Source of the DNA: Thermostichus sp047461615
GTDB lineage: Bacteria; Cyanobacteriota; Cyanobacteriia; Thermostichales; Thermostichaceae
Assembly: GCF_047461615.1 (NCBI RefSeq)
Contig: NZ_JANSHI010000007.1
Coordinates: forward strand, 62,001-126,000
Direction: 5' to 3'
DNA: 64,000 bases
Every line of letters begins with the position of its first letter. Positions within the stretch are counted from its first letter, which is position 1. Made by a program: the position numbers and the translations under genes. Under the pieces are notes generated by a model. The model did no database searches and was not told where the DNA came from. It saw nothing but the letters and a program-made list of their open reading frames with translations. Positions 16,657 to 25,083 of the stretch are shown in pieces.

Positions 16657-17199
16657 ATGCCCCAACGTCTGCAAGTCCTCTACCACACGGTCATCGTTCC
16701 CAAGCTGCAAAAGGAGTTGGGCTACACCAACATCCACCAAGTGCCTCGCTTGGAGAAAATTGTCATCAACCGCGGCTTGGGAGAGGCCTCCCAAAATGCC
16801 AAGGCCCTGGAATCTTCCATTGCGGAAATTAGCGCCATTACTGGTCAACGCCCTGTAATTACCCGCGCCAAGAAGGCCATTGCCAGTTTTAAGATCCGCA
16901 AGGGCATGCCCGTTGGCCTGATGGTAACCCTGCGGCGGGAGCGGATGTATGCGTTCTTGGATCGCCTCATCAACCTGGCTTTGCCCCGCATTCGCGACTT
17001 CCGCGGCGTCAACCCCAAATCCTTTGACGGGCGCGGCAACTACACCCTCGGAATTCGCGAGCAACTGATCTTTCCCGAAGTCAACTACGACGCCGTTGAC
17101 CAGATTCGAGGCATGGACATCTGCATTGTCACCACCGCTAGGACCGACGAAGAGGGCCGTGCCCTGCTTAGGGAGTTTGGCATGCCCTTTGCTTCTTAG
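16657..17199 (+). CDS. rplE: 50S ribosomal protein L5
   Basis: 180 residues. Binds 5S rRNA and contacts the 30S head and P-site tRNA. Recognised by PRLEKIVINRGLGEA, GQRPVITRAKKAIASFKIRKGMP, LINLALPRIRDFRGVNPKSFDGRGNYTLGI and the C-terminal GMDICIVTTARTDEEGRALL. Good ribosome site AGGAAGGAGAA upstream of the ATG. Confidence 0.98.
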   Translation: MPQRLQVLYHTVIVPKLQKELGYTNIHQVPRLEKIVINRGLGEASQNAKALESSIAEISAITGQRPVITRAKKAIASFKIRKGMPVGLMVTLRRERMYAFLDRLINLALPRIRDFRGVNPKSFDGRGNYTLGIREQLIFPEVNYDAVDQIRGMDICIVTTARTDEEGRALLREFGMPFAS

Positions 17200-17254
17200 G
17201 CTTACCCCTACCCACAATTCCCTCAACTATCTTCCCAGGAGCACTAACCCACCC

Positions 17255-17665
17255 ATGGCCCACACCAACGACACGATTGCCGACATGCTCACCCGCATTC
17301 GCAATGCCACTATGGCTCGGCACGAATCGGTGGCGGTCCCGGCCACGCGCATGACCCGCAGCATTGCCCGCGTTCTCCACGAGGAAGGTTTTGTCAGCAG
17401 CTGGAAGGAGGAGGGAGAAGGGATCCAAGCGCGGATTGTGCTGCAGTTGAAGTACAAAGGCAAAGGCAAAGACCGCCGACCCATCATCAATGGCCTCAAG
17501 CGGGTAAGCCGGCCTGGCCTGCGGGTTTACTGCGGCCATAAAGAACTGCCCCGGGTGCTGGGAGGAATTGGAATTGCCATCATCTCCACCTCCAGCGGCA
17601 TTATGACCGACCGGGAGGCTCGCAAGCGGGGCATCGGCGGCGAAGTGCTCTGCTACGTCTATTAA
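17255..17665 (+). CDS. rpsH: 30S ribosomal protein S8
   Basis: 136 residues from ATG at 17255. Central 16S rRNA binder; in enterobacteria it represses the spc operon. Recognised by NDTIADMLTRIRNA, KRVSRPGLRVY and GIAIISTSSGIMTDREARK at the C terminus. The frame extends upstream over the rplE end, but family similarity begins exactly at the chosen ATG. Standard spc gene order L5-S8-L6; S14 (rpsN), often placed between L5 and S8, is absent here. Confidence 0.97.
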   Translation: MAHTNDTIADMLTRIRNATMARHESVAVPATRMTRSIARVLHEEGFVSSWKEEGEGIQARIVLQLKYKGKGKDRRPIINGLKRVSRPGLRVYCGHKELPRVLGGIGIAIISTSSGIMTDREARKRGIGGEVLCYVY

Positions 17666-17690
17666 GGTTTCTCTGGTCAGGAGTGCCTCC

Positions 17691-18236
17691 ATGTCTCGTA
17701 TTGGCAGACGCCCCATTCCCCTTCCCCCCAAGGTTGAGGTTCACATCGAGGGTCAACAGATCTCGGTCAAAGGCCCGAAGGGGCAGCTACTGCGCACCTT
17801 GCCTCCCTTGATTGCCGTGCGTCAAGAAGACCAAAGACTCCTAGTCAGTCGGGTCAACGAGTCTCGTCCGGCCCGCCAGCTGCACGGCCTCTGCCGCACC
17901 TTGATTGCCAACATGGTCGATGGAGTATCCAAGGGATTTGAGCGCAGGCTGGAACTGGTGGGCGTGGGATACCGAGCTTCCACGCAGGGCAACAAGTTGA
18001 TCCTAAACGTCGGCTACAGCCACCCCCTGGAGATCCCTTTCCCGCCCGGGATCCAAATTTCGGTAGAAGGCAACAACGTCATCGTGGTCTCGGGCATCGA
18101 CAAAGAACTGGTGGGCAATACAGCAGCCCGCATTCGAGCTGTGCGTCCGCCCGAGCCCTACAAGGGCAAAGGGATCCGCTACCTCGGGGAACAAATCCGT
18201 CTCAAAGCAGGTAAGTCCGGCAAAGGGAAGAAATAG
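17691..18236 (+). CDS. rplF: 50S ribosomal protein L6
   Basis: 181 residues. Two-domain protein near the factor-binding centre. Starts MSRIGRRPIPLPPKVEV and carries the C-terminal domain hallmarks RIRAVRPPEPYKGKGIRYLGE. ATG with CAGGAG upstream; three bases separate it from rplR. Confidence 0.98.
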   Translation: MSRIGRRPIPLPPKVEVHIEGQQISVKGPKGQLLRTLPPLIAVRQEDQRLLVSRVNESRPARQLHGLCRTLIANMVDGVSKGFERRLELVGVGYRASTQGNKLILNVGYSHPLEIPFPPGIQISVEGNNVIVVSGIDKELVGNTAARIRAVRPPEPYKGKGIRYLGEQIRLKAGKSGKGKK

Positions 18237-18238
18237 CC

Positions 18239-18613
18239 ATGAAAATAAAAGCCAACCGCAAACTCACAACCCAACGCCGCCATCGCCGCATTCGCCGCAA
18301 GATTTCCGGTACTCCCGAGCGGCCCCGTTTGGCTGTGTTTCGATCCCACCGCCACATCTATGCTCAGGTGATCGACGATGTAGCCCAACGTACTCTGGTT
18401 TCTGCCTCCACCCTGGACAGAGAGCTGCGGGGAGCGTTCCAAGGGGTTGGCACAGCCACCCGAGAGGCTGCTGCAATTGTGGGGCGCGCGGTTGCTCAGC
18501 GAGCCCTCCAGGCAGGCATTTCTCGAGTCGTTTTCGACCGCGGCGGCAAGCTCTACCACGGACGGGTTCGGGCCCTGGCAGAAGCTGCCCGAGAAGCAGG
18601 CCTACAGTTCTAG
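18239..18613 (+). CDS. rplR: 50S ribosomal protein L18
   Basis: 124 residues. 5S rRNA binder. Basic N terminus (RKLTTQRRHRRIRRKISGT), RLAVFRSHRHIYAQVIDD, and the C-terminal VVFDRGGKLYHGRVRALAEAAREAGL motif that is invariant in the family. Confidence 0.97.
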   Translation: MKIKANRKLTTQRRHRRIRRKISGTPERPRLAVFRSHRHIYAQVIDDVAQRTLVSASTLDRELRGAFQGVGTATREAAAIVGRAVAQRALQAGISRVVFDRGGKLYHGRVRALAEAAREAGLQF

Positions 18614-18631
18614 TTTCTGAGAAAACGGCAT

Positions 18632-19168
18632 ATGGCTGAGCAAAAAGAACCTCGCAGAAGCAAAAAGAGCCGCGAAGAACAAACCGGCGAGTGGCAGGAG
18701 CGGGTTATCCAGATCCGACGCGTCTCCAAAGTGGTCAAGGGCGGCAAAAAGCTGAGCTTCCGCGCGGTGGTTGTAGTGGGCAACGAGCGTGGACAGGTGG
18801 GGGTTGGCGTGGGCAAAGCCAACGATGTGCTCGGAGCAGTGCGCAAGGGAGTAGTAGACGGCAAAAAGCACTTGATTGAGGTGCCCCTGACCAAGGGCTT
18901 GTCGGTACCCCACCCCATGCGAGGCTCTGGCGGTGCGGCTACCGTGTTGGTGATGCCGGCAGCTCCTGGCACAGGGATCATTGCTGGGGGGGCGGTGCGC
19001 GCCGTTCTAGAACTGGCAGGGGTGCGCAATGCCTTGGCCAAGCAGCTAGGCTCCAGAAACCCTCTCAACAACGCCCGTGCCACCATTGACGCCCTGCGGC
19101 GGATGCGCACCTTTGAACAGGTAGCTGAAGATAGAGGGATCGACGTGCGCCGCCTGTTTAGTCAGTAG
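18632..19168 (+). CDS. rpsE: 30S ribosomal protein S5
   Basis: 178 residues. Decoding-accuracy protein at the mRNA entry. N-terminal 20 residues are a charged extension; the core begins WQERVIQIRRVSKVVKGGKKLSF and contains VGVGVGKANDVLGAVRKG and GTGIIAGGAVRAVLELAGV. ATG at 18632; the start is within a CATATG. Confidence 0.98.
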   Translation: MAEQKEPRRSKKSREEQTGEWQERVIQIRRVSKVVKGGKKLSFRAVVVVGNERGQVGVGVGKANDVLGAVRKGVVDGKKHLIEVPLTKGLSVPHPMRGSGGAATVLVMPAAPGTGIIAGGAVRAVLELAGVRNALAKQLGSRNPLNNARATIDALRRMRTFEQVAEDRGIDVRRLFSQ

Positions 19169-19177
19169 GAGGTTAGT

Positions 19178-19645
19178 ATGCGACTGGAAGATATTCGCCC
19201 CCAACCAGGCTCGAAGCGGCGGCGGCGGCGGCTGGGCCGTGGTATTGCTGCTGGTCAGGGAGGTTCCTGCGGCAGGGGAATGCGAGGCCAAAAAGCCCGC
19301 AGCGGAGGAGGCCCTCGACCAGGCTTTGAGGGAGGTCAGACACCCCTCTACCGGCGGTTGCCCAAGCTCAAGCATTTCCCCCGCTACGTACGTCGCCCGC
19401 AGTACACCCTGGTTAACCTGCGCGCTCTGGCAACCCTGCCTGCTGGCAGCGAGGTGACTCTAGAAAGCCTAATGGAGTTGGGGATCGTGACCACCAACGA
19501 CGGCCCGCTGAAGATCTTAGGGGACGGGGAAGTGCGCGTGCCCCTGACCATCCGGGCTGCTGCCATTACTGCCTCGGCCAAAGCCAAAGTGGAGGCTGCC
19601 GGAGGCCGAGTGGAGATTGTGGGATCCCGGCCCGCTCGCTCCTAG
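19178..19645 (+). CDS. rplO: 50S ribosomal protein L15
   Basis: 155 residues. Late assembly protein. Recognised by KRRRRRLGRGIAAGQGGSCGRG, the GxKARSGGG segment with GFEGGQTPLYRRLPK, and the C-terminal KAKVEAAGGRVEIV. Strong TAGGAGG upstream of the ATG. L30 (rpmD), usual between S5 and L15 in many bacteria, is absent, as is common in cyanobacteria. Confidence 0.97.
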   Translation: MRLEDIRPQPGSKRRRRRLGRGIAAGQGGSCGRGMRGQKARSGGGPRPGFEGGQTPLYRRLPKLKHFPRYVRRPQYTLVNLRALATLPAGSEVTLESLMELGIVTTNDGPLKILGDGEVRVPLTIRAAAITASAKAKVEAAGGRVEIVGSRPARS

Positions 19646-19728
19646 GTTGGCGGCAATTTTGGTTTTGCCGACTTCCCCACCGGCAGCGTAGAGTGGTAAG
19701 GTAGCTCACCTGGCTCTTTGCTAAATCT

Positions 19729-21027
19729 ATGGCTGACACACGAGGCTCTACTCCCTCCGCTCAAGAGACTTTCATGCAGATGGCGATGGCCTCGGGCCTG
19801 CGCAGCCGTCTGCTCCTGACCCTGGGCTTGTTGTTGTTGGTGCGGCTGGGCATCTATATTCCCATCCCCAGCATTGACCGAGTTCGCTTTGCTGCTGAGG
19901 CGGCCAACAGCCCAGTGTTTGGCTTTCTGGATATCTTCTCGGGGGGCGGCATTTCTGCCTTGGGGGTCTTTGCCCTCGGCATCCTGCCCTTCATCAACGC
20001 CTCGATTATCATGCAACTGCTGGTTTCAGCCATCCCAGCCTTGGAGAACCTGCAGAAAAACGAGGGGGAGCAGGGCCGGCGGCAGATTTCCCAGTACACC
20101 CGTTACGTCACCCTTCTCTGGGCCATCATCCAAGGCATTGGCATCTCCTTCTGGGTGCGGGAGTTTGCCAATACCAGCAACGAGCTGGCCTTTATGGCCT
20201 CTACCACCCTGGCGCTGGCAGCAGGCTCCATGTTTGTCATGTGGCTGGGGGAAATGATCACGGAGAAGGGGGTGGGCAGCGGGCCGTCGCTGTTGATCTT
20301 CGTTAACATTGTTGCCACGTTGCCGCGCGCCCTGGGTCAAACCATTAGCCTGGTTCGCGCCGACAGCAGCACGATTGGGGGTATCCTGGTGTTGACGGCT
20401 GTTTTCCTAGCCACCATTGTCGGCATTGTCTTTGTCCAGGAGGGCAGCCGCAAAATTCCCATCATCTACGCCAAGCGCCAGGTGGGCAACAAGCTGTTCC
20501 GCGAGCAGAAGAGCTACTTGCCCCTGCGGCTTAACCAGGGGGGGGTGATGCCAATCATCTTTGCCTACTCGGTGCTGTCTCTACCTTGGGCTTTGGCCCA
20601 GTATACGCAGAGCCCAGCCTTAATTCAGGTGGCCAACCTCCTCTCCCCTACCTCCTGGTTTTACATCCCCTTCTACTTCCTGCTCATTCTCTTCTTCAGC
20701 TACTTCTACGCTTCCTTGATTATCAATCCAGTAGAACTGGCCCAGAACTTGAAGAAACTGGGTGCCAGCATTCCAGGCGTGCGTCCTGGCAAGGCCACGG
20801 CTGAGTACATCGAAGGGATCCTCAACCGGCTGACACTGCTGGGGGCCTTGTTTTTGTGTGCGGTGGCCATTATTCCCACGACAGTAGAGCGGGCAACCGG
20901 CATTACCACTTTCCAAGGCTTGGGAGCCACCTCGCTGCTCATTTTGGTGGGGGTAGCCATTGAAACCTCCAAGCAAATCCAGACTTACGTTATTTCGCAG
21001 CGTTACGAAGGGATGGTCAAGCAGTAG
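19729..21027 (+). CDS. secY: Protein translocase subunit SecY
   Basis: 432 residues, about ten membrane helices. Channel subunit of the Sec translocon (thylakoid and plasma membrane). Recognised by LLLVRLGIYIPIPSID near the N terminus, ALGILPFINASIIMQLL, MWLGEMITEKGVGSGPSLLIF, LNQGGVMPIIFAYSVL and NPVELAQNLKKLGASIPGVRPG. An 83-base spacer separates it from rplO; its TAG shares a base with the adk GTG. Confidence 0.98.
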   Translation: MADTRGSTPSAQETFMQMAMASGLRSRLLLTLGLLLLVRLGIYIPIPSIDRVRFAAEAANSPVFGFLDIFSGGGISALGVFALGILPFINASIIMQLLVSAIPALENLQKNEGEQGRRQISQYTRYVTLLWAIIQGIGISFWVREFANTSNELAFMASTTLALAAGSMFVMWLGEMITEKGVGSGPSLLIFVNIVATLPRALGQTISLVRADSSTIGGILVLTAVFLATIVGIVFVQEGSRKIPIIYAKRQVGNKLFREQKSYLPLRLNQGGVMPIIFAYSVLSLPWALAQYTQSPALIQVANLLSPTSWFYIPFYFLLILFFSYFYASLIINPVELAQNLKKLGASIPGVRPGKATAEYIEGILNRLTLLGALFLCAVAIIPTTVERATGITTFQGLGATSLLILVGVAIETSKQIQTYVISQRYEGMVKQ

Positions 21028-21608
21028 TGCTGAGGCTAATCTTCTTGGGACCGCCAGGAGCAGGCAAGGGTACGCAGGCGGAGCGGCTGTCAGCCATCTA
21101 CCACACACTCAAAATTTCTACAGGCGATCTGCTGCGGGCAGAGGTCAAAGCCCAGACTCCGCTGGGGCGGCAAGCCAAGGTGTACATGGATGCAGGGGAG
21201 CTAGTGCCCGACGAGGTATTGATTGGGATGGTCAGAGGCCAGTTGCAGCGGTCGCCGGAGCAAGGCTGGATCCTAGACGGCTTTCCCCGCACCTTGGCGC
21301 AGGCAGAGGCTCTGGAAGAGCTGCTGCAGGAGCTGAGGCAAGACTACGACCACGTCTTCAACCTAGAAGTGCCCGACGAGGTAGTAGTGGCGCGGCTGTT
21401 GGCTCGCGGCAAGGAGCAGGGGCGCAGCGACGATGCTGATGAGGCCGTCATCCTCAAACGCTTGCAGGTGTATCGGCAGCAAACCGCTCCCCTAATCGAT
21501 TTTTACGAGGCTAAGGGCCGTTTGCGGCGGATTAACGGCAACCAGCCGATGGAAGTGGTCCAGCAGCACCTACAGGCCCTTTTGGAGAGCTGTAGGAGGA
21601 CGGCATGA
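21027..21608 (+). CDS. adk: Adenylate kinase
   Basis: 193 residues, GTG start overlapping the secY stop by one base. Interconverts ATP + AMP and 2 ADP. P-loop GPPGAGKGTQ at 8-17, AMP-site STGDLLRAEV, and the CORE motif WILDGFPRTLAQAEAL. Short-lid form: no zinc-finger lid, the lid being reduced to RGKEQGRSDDADE, as in cyanobacteria. Overlaps map by four bases (ATGA). Confidence 0.97.
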   Translation: MLRLIFLGPPGAGKGTQAERLSAIYHTLKISTGDLLRAEVKAQTPLGRQAKVYMDAGELVPDEVLIGMVRGQLQRSPEQGWILDGFPRTLAQAEALEELLQELRQDYDHVFNLEVPDEVVVARLLARGKEQGRSDDADEAVILKRLQVYRQQTAPLIDFYEAKGRLRRINGNQPMEVVQQHLQALLESCRRTA

Positions 21609-22423
21609 CCAAGGCCAGCAAGCCGGGGCTGGGGTCTTCGCGGCGAGGCCTGCAGCTTGGTGAAATCAAATCTCGCCGGGAAGTGGAGAAGATGCGGCGG
21701 GCTGGGCGAGTGGTGGCCCAGGTGCTGCAGGAAATTGCCGAGCGCCTGGAGCCGGGCTGGACAACCGCAGACATCGATGCCTACGCTGAGCGGCGGGTAG
21801 CGGAGTTAAATGCCCTGCCCAGCTTCAAGGGCTACTACGGCTTTCCCGCCTGCGTCTGTGTCAGCATCAACCATGAAGTGGTGCATGGGATCCCCAGCCC
21901 CCGCAAAGTGGTGCAGCCAGGAGACATCGTCAAGGTGGACTTTGGCGCCATGGTGGAAGGCTGGCATGCGGATTCTTGCATCACCATTGGCCTAGAGCCC
22001 CTCAGCGATGCCGCCCGCGACCTCATCGACACAGCGGCCCAAGCCCTACAGGTAGGCATCGAGCACGTTCGCCATGGGGTCTGGCTGCAAGATGTCTCAG
22101 GTGCCATTGAAGACTATGTGCGGAGGCGGGGCTACTCCGTGGTGAGGCAGTACGTTGGCCATGGCGTGGGTCGCAACTTGCACGAAGAGCCGCAGTTTCC
22201 TCACTACCGCACCCCTGAGCTGCCCAATCCCAAGCTTCGCGCCGGCATGACGCTGGCCATTGAGCCAATGGTCACTGCGGGGGGAGAGGCCACGCGAGTG
22301 TTGCCGGATCGCTGGACGGTGGTAACAGTGGATGGCTCCTGGTCAGCCCAGTTTGAGCACACCATTCTGGTTACCGAGGCCGGCGCTGAGATTTTGACAG
22401 ATCGCACCCCCTTTCAGTCCTAG
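21605..22423 (+). CDS. map: Methionine aminopeptidase type I
   Basis: 272 residues, with a ~20-residue basic leader. Co-translationally removes initiator Met. Pita-bread metalloprotease: substrate His in NHEVVHGIPSP, metal ligands in VKVDFGAMVEGWHAD (two Asp), GHGVGRNLHEEP (His), TLAIEPMV (Glu) and AQFEHTILV (Glu). The start overlaps adk. An internal start at a later Met is possible but ATGA coupling supports this one. Confidence 0.96.
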   Translation: MTKASKPGLGSSRRGLQLGEIKSRREVEKMRRAGRVVAQVLQEIAERLEPGWTTADIDAYAERRVAELNALPSFKGYYGFPACVCVSINHEVVHGIPSPRKVVQPGDIVKVDFGAMVEGWHADSCITIGLEPLSDAARDLIDTAAQALQVGIEHVRHGVWLQDVSGAIEDYVRRRGYSVVRQYVGHGVGRNLHEEPQFPHYRTPELPNPKLRAGMTLAIEPMVTAGGEATRVLPDRWTVVTVDGSWSAQFEHTILVTEAGAEILTDRTPFQS

Positions 22424-22490
22424 AGAGTTCCCCCATGAAGGACTGCAACAGCTAGGATAGAAGAGGTGGAGTATTGTTTCGGCTCTTAAC

Positions 22491-22511
22491 CCCCTCTTAA
22501 CAGGAGAGGGG
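22491..22511 (+). promoter_or_regulatory. Hairpin in the infA leader
   Basis: CCCCTCT at 22491-22497 pairs perfectly with AGAGGGG at 22505-22511 around a 7-base loop. It sits between map and the infA ribosome site. There is no T-run, so it is more likely an RNA processing or translation-control element than a terminator. Function is inferred from position only. Confidence 0.35.
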
Positions 22512-22549
22512 AGGGCCATAGAGTTGCGTTGTCTGAGAAGGAGGGCTAC

Positions 22550-22777
22550 TTGGCTAAGGAAGACGCTATTGAAGTGGAAGGGGTAGTTACGGAATCCCTA
22601 CCCAATGCCATGTTCCGGGTGGACCTGGACAATGGCTTTAACGTTCTCGCCCACATCTCGGGCAAGATCCGCCGCAACTACATCAAGATCCTGCCCGGCG
22701 ACCGGGTAAAGGTGGAGCTCAGCCCCTATGACCTCAACAAGGGGCGGATTACCTACCGCCTTAAGAAAAATGAGTAG
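22550..22777 (+). CDS. infA: Translation initiation factor IF-1
   Basis: 75 residues from TTG at 22550. OB-fold factor occupying the 30S A site during initiation. Contains EVEGVVTESLPNAMFRVDLDN, VLAHISGKIRRNYIKILPGD and GRITYRL. The frame opens earlier at TTG 22529, but AAGGAGG at 22538-22544 stands five bases before TTG 22550, which gives the family-length N terminus (M)AKEDAIEVEG. Last gene of the operon here: no rpmJ, rpsM, rpsK, rpoA or rplQ follow. Confidence 0.95.
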   Translation: MAKEDAIEVEGVVTESLPNAMFRVDLDNGFNVLAHISGKIRRNYIKILPGDRVKVELSPYDLNKGRITYRLKKNE

Positions 22778-22935
22778 GTGTTTTCCAGATCCTGCTGGGG
22801 CGGGTGAGAAGGAAGCGCGAGGGGGCAGTCATCTCCACAAACCCCTCGCTTTGCTTATGTGCATCCAGGGCAGTTTGCCTGGGGGTTGCTGAAGCCCAGC
22901 CCACTGCTAGGTAAGGTGGGTACCCACTCGGCCGC

Positions 22936-23811
22936 TCAAGCTGGTTCTCCAGCATTCTCTTCCCAGGGATCGCTATCCCTGGAGGGAGGGGGAGCTGGCT
23001 CAGGAGAAGGAGGGGAAGTTTCTTCTTGGGGATACTCCTGTTCCCACGCCGGTTGTTCAGAGACAGGAGAGGACGCGGGCCGAGGGGGTGGGGGTTCAGG
23101 CTCTGCTTCGGCGTAGACGTCCTCTTCCTCCGTCTCTTCCGCTGCGTATTCCTCGGCGTAGGCTTCCTCGTAGCGTTCCTCCGCCTCAGCCTCAGCGGTA
23201 GACCTAGGCAGGGCAGGGGCAGGGGCGCCTGCAGCTAGCCAGGGGGGCTTGCCTAGCCCCAGGGTCTCCAAGATTCCTTTGGCCAGTTGGGTCAAGCGGG
23301 TCTCAGCGCCATCAGCCACAATGAGGCGATCGCCGCCTACGGAGACGATCTCATCAGCAGGAAGCAGATAAGTGCTGAGGATAAAGCCAGGCAAAAAGGT
23401 GAGGCCAAGGCTGGAGAGGATTAAGCCACTGATTAGACCAGAGACAGAGTTAAACTCAAAGTCCTTAACCTTACCGAGGCGGATCCCTTCTTCCGTTACC
23501 ACTTCGCTGCCGACTACCCGGCTGAGACCCTCCAAATTCAAGTCTTCGAAGACTTCATCGCTGGGGACGAGGATAGCGTCTTGCCCTAGGGCTGTGACCT
23601 GCTGCAGCTCTAGTAAACGGGGCGATCCAGCAAAGGCTCTTTCCAGCACCCCCAGCACCAGGACCTGCCTAGCTTCCAGATCTGCCCAAACTTCGCTAAC
23701 CACTCCGAGCCGGGCCCCATTGGCTTGGCTAATCACCTGCGTTCCCAGAACCTGTGACCGCCGACGAACCTCTGGTCGTGCTAGCGCAACAGATCCTTTC
23801 TCCGTTGTCAT
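22936..23811 (-). CDS. PRC-barrel protein with acidic, proline-rich tail
   Basis: 291 residues. Two PRC-barrel repeats: the first about 15-75 (LGTQVISQANGARLGVVSEVWAD, then a run to VTALGQDAILVPSDE), the second about 98-175 (VVGSEVVTEEGIRLGKVKDFEF, through YLLPADEIVSVGGDRLIV). The last 100 residues are very acidic then Pro-rich, likely disordered. PRC barrels occur in the photosynthetic reaction centre H subunit and RimM; cyanobacterial two-PRC proteins of this type have no fixed function. Soluble by sequence. Convergent with infA. Confidence 0.85.
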   Translation of the reverse strand: MTTEKGSVALARPEVRRRSQVLGTQVISQANGARLGVVSEVWADLEARQVLVLGVLERAFAGSPRLLELQQVTALGQDAILVPSDEVFEDLNLEGLSRVVGSEVVTEEGIRLGKVKDFEFNSVSGLISGLILSSLGLTFLPGFILSTYLLPADEIVSVGGDRLIVADGAETRLTQLAKGILETLGLGKPPWLAAGAPAPALPRSTAEAEAEERYEEAYAEEYAAEETEEEDVYAEAEPEPPPPRPASSPVSEQPAWEQEYPQEETSPPSPEPAPPPSRDSDPWEENAGEPA

Positions 23812-23908
23812 GGTGGTTTCCCCGTCGTAAGTCGAAGTGTTGGCGTGAGTGGGCTGGTCAGCCGGCCCCAGGCATCAAAATCCAATAGTACCACTGCCCG
23901 TCTCTTCT

Positions 23909-25030
23909 CTAGCGGGCTGCCGGGATCGGATCCCGGCCAATTTGCTTGCTCCAGGCTAAAAACCGCTCTGTCATGCCCTGGAGGGAATAGTGCTGTTCTG
24001 CGCGGTGTCGGCAGCGGCTGCGGTCGATGCAATCCAAGTGTTCTACGGCCCTTGCTAAGGCCGCCACATCGTCCGGCTCTACCACCCAGCCAGTTTCTCC
24101 ATCGCTGACAATTTCCGCCGGCCCGCCGCGACGGTAGGTGATCACGGGCACACCGCACGCCAAAGCTTCCACCGCCACCAGGCCAAAGGCTTCCACCCAC
24201 TTGGGGGTCATGATCAAGGCCGAGCATTGGCCCAAGAGCCGCTGCAGCTGGGAGGTGGGCAAAAACCCCCGGTAGTCCAATTGAGCCCGTGGGTACTGTT
24301 CCCGAATCTGCTGCCAGTAGGCCGGGTCTTGCAGGTGGCCCAGGATCAGCACTGGCCTTCCCGTCTTCTCCGCCAGGGCGGCGCAGTCTTCCAGGCCCTT
24401 TTCCGGGGCAATGCGGCCAATCCAACACAGGGATCCGTTCCCCTTGGGCACAAACTCGTAGCGGCTGAGGTCGACGCCACAGGGCAAATAGACAAAGGGA
24501 TCCCGGCCTGCCGACATCTGGGCGCGGGCAAAGGCAAAAGTCTGGGCTTGGGCTCGCGAGTGCACCGCCAGCCGACCTGGGTAGCGATGGGCAATGTGCT
24601 CCAGGACCTGATCCACAGCATCGCTAAGGGATCCCATGCTGAGGATATGGGCCACCGGTGTGCGGAAAAAATCGGTCAGGTAGAACGAGAGCCAGTCGTA
24701 GCTCCAGTTCACGATAAGCTCAAACTGCTCCTGCAGTTGGGCAGCTCGCTGCCACAGGTTGGCCACCAGAGAAGGGGTGGAAAAACAGACCGGCTGGTCG
24801 CGGCGCTGGCTCTGGGCATAGGGCGGGGGGAGGCCTGGGACGGTCTCGATAACTCCCTCCGGCAAGTCAGCACTGTGGGATCCCTCAGGCGCTAGCACGC
24901 GCACTTGGGCCCCTCTCTCAAGCAGGCTACGCGCCAAGTTGACAAGGTTGAGCTCCACCCCACCGCCCGCCCCCGACCCAAGAGGCCCAACGGGGGTGGA
25001 AACAAACAGGAAGCAGTGAGGACGACCCAT
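23909..25030 (-). CDS. Glycosyltransferase family 4
   Basis: 373 residues. Retaining GT-B glycosyltransferase. N-terminal acceptor domain with the glycine loop GSGAGGGVELNLVNLARSL; C-terminal donor domain beginning LCWIGRIAPEKGLED and carrying the family signature EAFGLVAVEALACGVPVI, then RRGGPAEIVSDGETGWVVEPDD. Probably adds a sugar to an envelope glycan or lipid; donor and acceptor cannot be told. It is not next to other polysaccharide genes. Confidence 0.88.
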   Translation of the reverse strand: MGRPHCFLFVSTPVGPLGSGAGGGVELNLVNLARSLLERGAQVRVLAPEGSHSADLPEGVIETVPGLPPPYAQSQRRDQPVCFSTPSLVANLWQRAAQLQEQFELIVNWSYDWLSFYLTDFFRTPVAHILSMGSLSDAVDQVLEHIAHRYPGRLAVHSRAQAQTFAFARAQMSAGRDPFVYLPCGVDLSRYEFVPKGNGSLCWIGRIAPEKGLEDCAALAEKTGRPVLILGHLQDPAYWQQIREQYPRAQLDYRGFLPTSQLQRLLGQCSALIMTPKWVEAFGLVAVEALACGVPVITYRRGGPAEIVSDGETGWVVEPDDVAALARAVEHLDCIDRSRCRHRAEQHYSLQGMTERFLAWSKQIGRDPIPAAR

Positions 25031-25083
25031 GCAGCCTTCCGGCCCAACCCCTTGCTGAGCTGGGTTAATCCCTGAGGGGGGGA

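Noticed and set aside
15934..17226. 430-codon frame antisense to rplN-rplX-rplE
   Set aside because: Runs against three certain ribosomal genes; composition is that of a shadow frame.
22916..22927. Palindrome GTGGGTACCCAC between infA and the PRC-barrel gene
   Set aside because: A 12-base palindrome alone at a convergent junction; no second copy was seen in the window and no function can be argued.
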